Of a stretch of 64,000 bases of DNA, positions 57,921 to 64,000 are shown in pieces. The position numbers were made by a program, and so were the translations under genes. A model generated the notes under the pieces. It had not been told where the DNA came from and did no database searches. It was given only the letters and a program-made list of their open reading frames with translations. Positions within the stretch are counted from its first letter, which is position 1. Each line of letters opens with the position of its first letter. Source of the DNA: Marine Group II euryarchaeote MED-G38 (lineage in GTDB: Archaea; Thermoplasmatota; Poseidoniia; Poseidoniales; Thalassarchaeaceae); NCBI GenBank assembly GCA_002457145.1, contig NTJP01000006.1:43088-107087 (forward strand), given 5' to 3'.

Positions 57921-58544
57921 CTAAATTCTTTCTACAATTAATACACCAGCTACAACTTCCTTTACTTGTATCATTACTCCCGTATCAATTGAAGTTTTAT
58001 CAAAAGAGCGCGCTGGATAAGTCCTCAAAGTTCCACCTACGTTAACTTGTACTTGACCGATATTTTCTTCACTAATACCTAGGTAAACAGTTCCTTTTGC
58101 ATTGACTGCACTTGCTATATTAACAGTACCATCTGCCTGAAGGCCAATAAAGAATTCAAATAATTTACCAGTTCCAACCATGGAAGCAAATCCCGTAATT
58201 CCTCCAACTACTATTGCAATAGCATTACCTCCATCAGATTTCAATACAAATAGACCACCAAGTCCGAAAAACATTAAAAAAGCCATGATTCCTTGAAAAG
58301 TTAAAGCTTTGAATGAAGCATCGGCACCTATTGCATCTATATCTGTCCCGAATACTCCATCGAAAATATCCGCAGTTATTCCACCAATCATCACAAGAGC
58401 AAACCAGAATAAAAATAGACCACCTCCGATTACTGCAGAGCCGGCAAAAATTAGCTCAAGTAAAGTTGGAGATTCTAAACCTAAAAAATCAAAAATCAAT
58501 TCATCTAATAAACCCATTAATACATGTCTAAATGTACTTGACAT
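57921..58544 (-). CDS. NfeD/YuaF-like membrane protein
   Basis: A 207-aa protein with three or four N-terminal transmembrane helices and a C-terminal OB-fold domain (about 145-205): NIGQVQVNVGGTLRTYPARS then IDTGVMIQVKEVVAGVLIVE. This is the architecture of NfeD1b/YuaF proteins coupled to flotillin. It precedes the flotillin gene by about 77 bp on the same strand, supporting the pairing. Confidence 0.85.
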   Translation of the reverse strand: MSSTFRHVLMGLLDELIFDFLGLESPTLLELIFAGSAVIGGGLFLFWFALVMIGGITADIFDGVFGTDIDAIGADASFKALTFQGIMAFLMFFGLGGLFVLKSDGGNAIAIVVGGITGFASMVGTGKLFEFFIGLQADGTVNIASAVNAKGTVYLGISEENIGQVQVNVGGTLRTYPARSFDKTSIDTGVMIQVKEVVAGVLIVERI

Positions 58545-58586
58545 TTGACATATTCGGCTAGATTATAAAAAAAGTAAGGAAATAGG

Positions 58587-58844
58587 CTATTTTAACCATT
58601 GCGCCAAAAGACGATCAAGGTTTAAAACTGGCCCCAATAATAAACCCGTGAAACCAAAAGCCAAAATTGTAGCATTATCAGAATTTGTAAAACCCGAAAA
58701 TAATGTGTATGAAAGTAATAGAATCAATACGAGTATTATTGGAATCGTAACTCTCCGGAGAAATAATTGATAACCTCCTAATAATTCATATGCTGGATTG
58801 TTCACCACCTTATCCACAATACTCTCATGTGGATTTTTATCCAA
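58587..58844 (-). CDS. Small two-helix membrane protein
   Basis: An 85-aa protein with two hydrophobic segments (about 32-50 and 58-76). The TTG start has a near-complete Shine-Dalgarno GGAGGTG 7 nt upstream, so translation is well supported. No family is recognised. It is flanked by the NfeD-like gene and another small membrane gene; a flotillin-related role is only positional inference. Confidence 0.65.
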   Translation of the reverse strand: MDKNPHESIVDKVVNNPAYELLGGYQLFLRRVTIPIILVLILLLSYTLFSGFTNSDNATILAFGFTGLLLGPVLNLDRLLAQWLK

Positions 58845-58859
58845 TGGAATACACCTCCT

Positions 58860-59192
58860 TCAAAGCGTAGCAAGCCATACAATAGCAGAAATGAATGTTA
58901 TCGAGGCAGGAATAGCAATACCCATTCCTTTCTTGACTGTTGAGTCCCCATTAGTAATCGTTAAACTTCCATTTTCATCTCTTTTGAGTTCACTTTTCTC
59001 AAATTTTGAATATGCATCAGTAAATTCTTCAGAATGCCTAGCGATGAATAATAATACATAAAGGCCCACTACAAGAGAGCTTCCTCCAGTAGTACTGAAT
59101 AACATATTGAAAAAACCCTTTTCTATCTCGTTGGCAATTATTAATTGGGCAAAGCCAACTATGAACCACATCATAGAATCGGAACGAGCCAT
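58860..59192 (-). CDS. Small membrane protein upstream of the flotillin cluster
   Basis: A 110-aa protein with hydrophobic segments at about 8-22, 38-50 and 90-108, separated by a polar basic loop. No family recognised and no clear ribosome-binding site, but the frame is open and ends 15 bp before the next small membrane gene, suggesting an operon of four: this gene, the 85-aa gene, NfeD-like and flotillin. Confidence 0.55.
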   Translation of the reverse strand: MARSDSMMWFIVGFAQLIIANEIEKGFFNMLFSTTGGSSLVVGLYVLLFIARHSEEFTDAYSKFEKSELKRDENGSLTITNGDSTVKKGMGIAIPASITFISAIVWLATL

Positions 59193-59245
59193 GTATTCAC
59201 TAGAAAGGGAGTGATTAATGAATTATACCCCTAATCGTGTTAAAA

Positions 59246-59665
59246 TTATATCAGACTATCAGGTTTTTTATTCCAAATTACCCAAGTTCCTTTTCCAGAA
59301 GCTATTATTTTTCCATCTGAGTCTTTTAAAATTCCTTCACAATGAGCGATATTTTTACCACGCCTTATTACATTTCCTTCTGCCAATAATCTTGTCCCTA
59401 AATATGCTGGATTGATGTAAGAAATGTCTAATTGGGCAGTAGCACACCACTCCTCTTTCTTTATCATTGAAACTAATGACCCTCCTAGTGCAGTATCCAG
59501 CATTGTAGCATGAAGTCCTCCATGTGCAACTCCTCCAGCATTAAGATGAGATTCTAAAACTACAGCAGTGACTTTACATTTACCATTTGAGAAATTATCT
59601 AATTCTATTCCCATTAATTTTCCTAAACCGGAAAGTTTAGGCATATTTTTCTCAATTTTATCCAC
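59246..59665 (-). CDS. PaaI-type hotdog-fold acyl-CoA thioesterase
   Basis: A 139-aa hotdog protein. The motif LNAGGVAHGGLHATMLDTALGG contains the conserved HGG and catalytic Asp region of PaaI-like thioesterases. It likely hydrolyses acyl- or aryl-CoA. The GTG start follows GATGGAG. It lies 18 bp after the ABC transporter gene on the same strand. Confidence 0.88.
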   Translation of the reverse strand: MDKIEKNMPKLSGLGKLMGIELDNFSNGKCKVTAVVLESHLNAGGVAHGGLHATMLDTALGGSLVSMIKKEEWCATAQLDISYINPAYLGTRLLAEGNVIRRGKNIAHCEGILKDSDGKIIASGKGTWVIWNKKPDSLI

Positions 59666-59683
59666 GTAATTTTCTCCATCAAT

Positions 59684-61453
59684 TTATTCAATAAACATCT
59701 CACCTGTTTGTACGCCCCACAATCTTGAATATAGGCCATTATTTGATATTAAATCATCATGTGTTCCTGATTCAGAAACTTTGCCATTTTCTAGTACTGC
59801 AATAATATCTGCAGAACGGACTGTTGAAAGACGATGTGCAATAATTAACGTAGTCCTGTTTTCAGAAATTTTTGTTATTGATCGCTGTAATGCTGCTTCA
59901 GTCTCGTTATCTACATTGCTTGTTGCTTCATCTAAAATTAGTATAGGTGCGTCTTTCAGTATGGCCCTTGCTATAGCTAGTCTTTGCCGTTGACCCCCTG
60001 ATAGTTTATGGCCATCCTCTCCAATATTAGTATTCCACTTATTTGGTAAATCTTCAATAAATCCTAATGCCTCACCTATTTTTGCTGCTTCTAAAATTTC
60101 TTCTTCGGATGCGTTAGGGTTACCATAGAGGATATTCTCGCGTACTGTTCCAGGGAATAAAGTAGTATTTTGACTAACTAAACTGATACATTTTCTTAAT
60201 GAATTTAGCGTTACATCTTTGATATTATGTTTGTCAATTGAAATATCTCCTTCCTGTGAATCGTGAAATCTTAATAATAACCTAATAAGGGTAGTTTTTC
60301 CTGAACCTGTGGCCCCAACTAGTCCTACTGTTGAGCCAGCAGGTACGGATAATTGAAAATCATCCAAAACGACCTCTCGGCCAGGATATGTAAAGTTAAG
60401 ATTATTAAAATCAATACTTCCAGAAATTCCAGATAATGCGAAATCACCTTCCACAACTCCTACTTCTGTATCTAATAGATCTAAAACTCTAGTTGTAGAA
60501 GCCATAGCCCTTTGGTATAAGTCGAATGTTTGCCCTAATCTAGTTAATGGCCATAAAAGGCGTTGTGTAATGAATACTATTATCGAATATGCCCCTATGC
60601 TTAGTTCGCCCTCTAATGCTAACCATCCACCAACTAGCATATTAGCCGTGAAGGCGAATAAAATTGCCATTCTAATCAATGGGACAAAAGAAGCTGAAAG
60701 TTTTATAGCATCTCTGTTTGCATCCCTATAAGATCTTGAGGCTTTTGATACTCTTTCTATTTCTCTATCTTCAGCAGTGAATGATTTGATAGTGGTGATT
60801 CCTTGAAGATTATTATTCAAAGTTGAGTTTAAATCTGCTACTTCTTTTCTTACGTTTGAGTATCTAATACCTATTTTTCTTTGGAAAAGAAAAGAGCCAC
60901 CTACAATTACAGGAACAGGTAAAATTGCCCAAATCGCCACTTCAGGGGCTAAAAATAACATAATTCCACCAACTACAAATACTGTTGTGGCAACTTGGAA
61001 TAAATCATTAGCACCTTGATCCAGAAATCTTTCCAATTGGTTAACATCATCATTCATGATAGCCATGAGGCCACCAGTAGTTTGCTCAGAGAACCACTGC
61101 ATCTCAAGATTTTGAATATGTGAGTAGGCATCCATCCTAAGGTCATGTTGTGCAGTTTGTGCTAAATTTCTCCATAGTACATCATATAAATATTGAAAAA
61201 GTGATTCTAGTATCCATATTATTGCAGTTATAACAGTCAGAAGTAAAAATTGATCTTTTGGATCTGGATACCACTCTGCTAGAAAAGATTCTTCTTTTAG
61301 GGCGACAACATCAATCGCTATACCAATTAAAAGAGGTGGTGCAAGGTCCCAAATTTTATTCAATATTGAACATATTGATGCCAGTAATACAGTAATTCTA
61401 TGGCGTTTCAAATGTGATAATAAACGTAAAAGTGGGTGTTGGCTATTACTCAC
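59684..61453 (-). CDS. ABC transporter, fused permease and ATPase (exporter half)
   Basis: A 589-aa half-transporter: six membrane helices (about 1-320) then an ATPase domain with Walker A GATGSGKTTLIRL, Q-loop SLVSQNTTLFPGT, signature LSGGQRQRLAIARA, Walker B LILDEATS and the H-loop IAHRLSTV. This is the multidrug/lipid exporter (MsbA-like) class and is expected to dimerise. The start is GTG. Substrate unknown. Confidence 0.93.
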   Translation of the reverse strand: MSNSQHPLLRLLSHLKRHRITVLLASICSILNKIWDLAPPLLIGIAIDVVALKEESFLAEWYPDPKDQFLLLTVITAIIWILESLFQYLYDVLWRNLAQTAQHDLRMDAYSHIQNLEMQWFSEQTTGGLMAIMNDDVNQLERFLDQGANDLFQVATTVFVVGGIMLFLAPEVAIWAILPVPVIVGGSFLFQRKIGIRYSNVRKEVADLNSTLNNNLQGITTIKSFTAEDREIERVSKASRSYRDANRDAIKLSASFVPLIRMAILFAFTANMLVGGWLALEGELSIGAYSIIVFITQRLLWPLTRLGQTFDLYQRAMASTTRVLDLLDTEVGVVEGDFALSGISGSIDFNNLNFTYPGREVVLDDFQLSVPAGSTVGLVGATGSGKTTLIRLLLRFHDSQEGDISIDKHNIKDVTLNSLRKCISLVSQNTTLFPGTVRENILYGNPNASEEEILEAAKIGEALGFIEDLPNKWNTNIGEDGHKLSGGQRQRLAIARAILKDAPILILDEATSNVDNETEAALQRSITKISENRTTLIIAHRLSTVRSADIIAVLENGKVSESGTHDDLISNNGLYSRLWGVQTGEMFIE

Positions 61454-61490
61454 ATAAAACCCTGAGCCATAAGGCGTTTGAATGTAAGCA

Positions 61491-62996
61491 TCATACGCGC
61501 CATTCTACAAATTCTCTATCGGGCATTTGATAATCATTAGCACCGGGCCATTGCAACATTTGTGCTAAAAAAATAAGAATTGAGATATTAGTAAAATCAG
61601 TAGCTTCATCTATAGAAAGATTACCTACACAACCCCTTACAGCGCATCCTATTGGAGCGTAGTGATAATGTCCAGCATCAATGAGTAATGCAGAATGAAG
61701 AACATTTTCGCTTAATAAATTTCGTGTATTATTTACCTCATATAATGGAACTGTTTCATCAATATCACTAGCGATTAAGAGGATATTTGAATCGGTAGAA
61801 GAAATTCCATTATCCAAAAGTGAACCATTCCAAGGAGCTAGTAAAACCGTAGCCCATGCCCTGCTATCCTGTATTTTAATAACAGTAGAATTTGGATTTT
61901 GAATTTGCCATAGTTCTATCATCTCACAAGAACTACCAGGATTTATTTCATCAATTCCACCAGAATGTGGATTTTTACAATCATCTTGTAAATCTGACAA
62001 TAATATTTCAGCTCCTGAAATCATCAAAGAAGTAAAACCGCCAGTTGATTGACCAGTCATAGCATATCCATCTTTGTAATCCACACATCCATTAAGATAA
62101 CCTGGGTCTTCACTTTTAGAAGAAAGCCAATCAAAAGATTCCATAATATCAACTGGTCTTGAAAGCATCATTTCTGCAAAATTTTCTAGTTGAAGATCCA
62201 ATAAGGTACTAAATCTGTGATCAGGTGCAAATGCAAAAAAACCATGACTAGCCAAATATTCCATGTAGTAAGAAGAAGCCCATCTAATACTAGGTAAGCC
62301 ATGACTATATGCGACTACTGGTCTTGACTCAGAGCAATCTGGTTCTGCGGATTCCCAAGCGTTTCCATACCACGCATCATCATAAATTGCATATTCTCCC
62401 TTTTCATCTACAGTTGGATACCATAATTGAAGGGTGATTTCATGTCCCCTAGGAGAATTAAAAATTAATTCTGTCGTTCCAACGTTAAAAGGTCCAGAAT
62501 TGTTCAGTGATGTGAAGGGCGTTAGATCAAATGGATCAACGATATCCAACAACCCATCGTCATCATCGTCATCATCAGCATTATTTCCAAGGCCATCTAA
62601 ATCTGTATCTCTTTGCTCAAAAAAATCATTGGGAAAATGATCTTGTAAATTATCAACTCCATCTCCATCTCGATCTAAATCTGAATTATCTCCAATGCCA
62701 TCGTTATCCATATCTGATATTTCAGTATGATCTAAGGGGAATTTGTCATCCAAATCTAGAGTTAAATCACCATCATCATCATCATCGCATGTATCGCCTT
62801 CGCCATCAGAATTAGTATCAATTTGGTTCGGATTAATCAAAAATACACAATTATCCAACGAGTCGTCTATGCCATCATCATCAGTATCTAACAAATTTGT
62901 TGAAGTACAGCCTGAAAGGGATGAAGAAATTAGAATTAAAAATAAAAAGAAAGAGGGTTTTTTTTTAACAACTGTGTGACTAACAGTAAAGCTCAC
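61491..62996 (-). CDS. Lipoprotein with TSP3 repeats and an alpha/beta-hydrolase domain
   Basis: A 501-aa exported protein. A basic start KKKPSFFLFLILISSSLSGC gives a signal peptide with a lipobox (LSGC). Five or so Asp-rich calcium-binding repeats follow (DTDDDGIDDS, DTNSDGEGDTCDDDDDGD, DRDGDGVDN). The C-terminal 340 residues form a platelet-activating-factor-acetylhydrolase/dienelactone-hydrolase-like domain: nucleophile Ser in TGQSTGGFTS, Asp in SDIDETVP, His in DAGHYHY. I start at the GTG 62996; an in-frame ATG at 63101 would overlap the upstream gene. Likely a surface-attached esterase or lipase. Confidence 0.8.
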   Translation of the reverse strand: MSFTVSHTVVKKKPSFFLFLILISSSLSGCTSTNLLDTDDDGIDDSLDNCVFLINPNQIDTNSDGEGDTCDDDDDGDLTLDLDDKFPLDHTEISDMDNDGIGDNSDLDRDGDGVDNLQDHFPNDFFEQRDTDLDGLGNNADDDDDDDGLLDIVDPFDLTPFTSLNNSGPFNVGTTELIFNSPRGHEITLQLWYPTVDEKGEYAIYDDAWYGNAWESAEPDCSESRPVVAYSHGLPSIRWASSYYMEYLASHGFFAFAPDHRFSTLLDLQLENFAEMMLSRPVDIMESFDWLSSKSEDPGYLNGCVDYKDGYAMTGQSTGGFTSLMISGAEILLSDLQDDCKNPHSGGIDEINPGSSCEMIELWQIQNPNSTVIKIQDSRAWATVLLAPWNGSLLDNGISSTDSNILLIASDIDETVPLYEVNNTRNLLSENVLHSALLIDAGHYHYAPIGCAVRGCVGNLSIDEATDFTNISILIFLAQMLQWPGANDYQMPDREFVEWRV

Positions 62997-63060
62997 ATTC
63001 CTACCCAAAGACAGATGCACATAAACCTGTGTAATAATAATAAAATAAATTTTTAATTCA

Positions 63061-64000
63061 TCAAAAAGATTGATTAGTCCATGAATTAGCCCATAAATCA
63101 AATATACCTATGGTAATATTTCCTGTTTTATTCGTCCTCACAGTATATAAATCTCCATTCGAAACCAAATTCTCTCCTAGGTAATCTATCCAATAAAATT
63201 CCCACCACGTTCCATCAGATAATGTTTGATTTAAATTTTGATTATCGAATCTCATTACAGAAACCGAAGAGCTGTAGTTATTTTCAGATACTAACCCATG
63301 AATCTCTAACTGTTCTGGTCTAATTTCAAGAGATAAAGAATTTGAAATAACTCCTGACCAATAAGATATATTTTCAGACGAATCTTTTGGAAAAGGATTT
63401 GGAATAAATGGGGCCGGAGTCCTTTGGATATCATTTCTTAAAGATAAAGAGATATTTTCCGTCGTAACTTGTAAAATAAATTTATCTTCGCCAGAATATG
63501 TTTCGATTCCAGTGATAATTGGAGGAATTCCCATAGTTTCAATAAATATTGAATGGGTTTCATTAGACGAGCTGGCAATCTGTTGTGTTGAAGAAATATC
63601 TGCTGTTATGGACCATTCAAGATCAATTAATTGTGCCGTATCAAAAGCAAATGGTGGCCAAAAACCATCTGGATTTTCTGTAGCAGATTGTGCTAATTTA
63701 ATGAAGGGATTAGAATATTCGGGTATTTCGTCACGCCCTTCATACCACTCATTTCCTACTCTGTAATTATTTGATTTTTGTCCTTCGACATATTCTGTAT
63801 CAATTACTACTGTTTCCCCTAAAACTAGCCTTGAAGAAACTGAACTAAGTTTAGCATGATCATCTTTAACAACATTCCAGTAAATCTCACCTCTCTGTTC
63901 TTGATATTCAGATACCAAAGTTGCTTCAACCTTTATTTGAGGGAAAAAATTAGAATATTCAATTACATCAAAAGCGTTACTATTTGATAACATATCAGAG
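63061..64000 (-). CDS. C-terminal part of an unrecognised protein (5' partial)
   Basis: The frame is open from the right edge of the window to a stop at 63061, so the N-terminus lies outside; an ATG at 63993 is an unlikely true start. The visible ~312 residues are beta-rich and contain many N-x-S/T sequons (for example NETHS, NISYW, NYSSS, NQTLS, NITIG), which suits a secreted or surface protein. No membrane anchor is seen at the C-terminus. Family unknown. It is on the same strand as the lipoprotein hydrolase, 64 bp upstream of it. Confidence 0.55.
   Translation of the reverse strand, partial: SDMLSNSNAFDVIEYSNFFPQIKVEATLVSEYQEQRGEIYWNVVKDDHAKLSSVSSRLVLGETVVIDTEYVEGQKSNNYRVGNEWYEGRDEIPEYSNPFIKLAQSATENPDGFWPPFAFDTAQLIDLEWSITADISSTQQIASSSNETHSIFIETMGIPPIITGIETYSGEDKFILQVTTENISLSLRNDIQRTPAPFIPNPFPKDSSENISYWSGVISNSLSLEIRPEQLEIHGLVSENNYSSSVSVMRFDNQNLNQTLSDGTWWEFYWIDYLGENLVSNGDLYTVRTNKTGNITIGIFDLWANSWTNQSF

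Noticed and set aside
62930-62985. A-rich/T-rich tract near the lipoprotein start as a frameshift or assembly error
   Set aside because: The run encodes the lysines of the signal peptide in an uninterrupted frame leading to a plausible lipobox.

Overview
The window looks like a chromosomal segment of a marine planktonic euryarchaeon, most likely Marine Group II/III (Thermoplasmatota, Poseidoniales-like). This placement is inferred from gene content only. Archaeal information-processing genes are present: aRF1 with NIKS and GGQ motifs, aIF2-beta, class I LysRS, an XPD-type helicase, Trm56, an archaeal-type UMP kinase, a GfcR-like regulator and a DUF2116-like zinc ribbon. They sit beside bacterial-looking metabolic genes: GdhA, LipA/LipB, the 2-oxoacid dehydrogenase complex, FolB/FolP, CarAB, thiolase and flotillin. 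The sequence is AT-rich, and coding density is very high with no gene-free stretch above about 130 bp. Many starts follow pieces of a GGAGGTGAT Shine-Dalgarno sequence. A few genes have a TATA-like box about 27 bp before the start codon, which suggests leaderless transcripts.

Layout. 1-6.6 kb: end of an anchored surface protein, gdhA, an HD phosphohydrolase, an RHH regulator, a small basic protein, an XPD-type helicase and a hypothetical gene. 6.6-18.5 kb: two large surface genes on the minus strand, a 2979-aa protein (thrombospondin type 3 Ca-binding repeats, transglutaminase-like domain, many Ig-like repeats, membrane helix, DUF4129-like tail) and a 977-aa anchored protein. 18.6-19.9 kb: tRNA-Leu(UAA), folB and a pteridine-reductase-like SDR. 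20-26.8 kb: a compact cluster lipA - E1 alpha - E1 beta - E2 - E3 - lipB, encoding a 2-oxoacid (probably branched-chain) dehydrogenase together with lipoate synthesis and octanoyl transfer. 26.8-30.4 kb: class V aminotransferase, ubiX and a SAP-TM-M28 peptidase.

30.4-48 kb: mostly housekeeping genes (argS, aRF1, pyrH, a Nog1-like GTPase, phhB, nitroreductase, MDR reductase, aIF2-beta, dut, gfcR-like, lysS, carB, carA, trm56) with several small membrane or zinc-ribbon proteins, including a 39-aa zinc ribbon. 48-55 kb: folP, a TraB-family membrane protein, then a redox module consisting of an Fe-S/NrfD fusion, a molybdopterin oxidoreductase without a visible Tat signal, and a TauE/SafE exporter. 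This module resembles cytoplasmic sulfite oxidation of the SoeABC type. 55-64 kb: thiolase, a flotillin/NfeD pair with two small membrane proteins, a hotdog thioesterase, an ABC exporter, a lipoprotein hydrolase with Ca-binding repeats, and the end of another exported protein.

Taken together the cell appears to be heterotrophic: it uses amino acids (GDH, branched-chain oxoacid dehydrogenase, thiolase, secreted peptidase), builds an elaborate Ca-dependent surface, uses folate-type cofactors, and may gain electrons from sulfite. No mobile elements, CRISPR arrays or phage genes were seen. The strongest leads for new biology are the fused sulfite-oxidase-like module, the giant transglutaminase-like surface protein lacking the usual catalytic His and Asp, and the SAP-TM-peptidase fusion.
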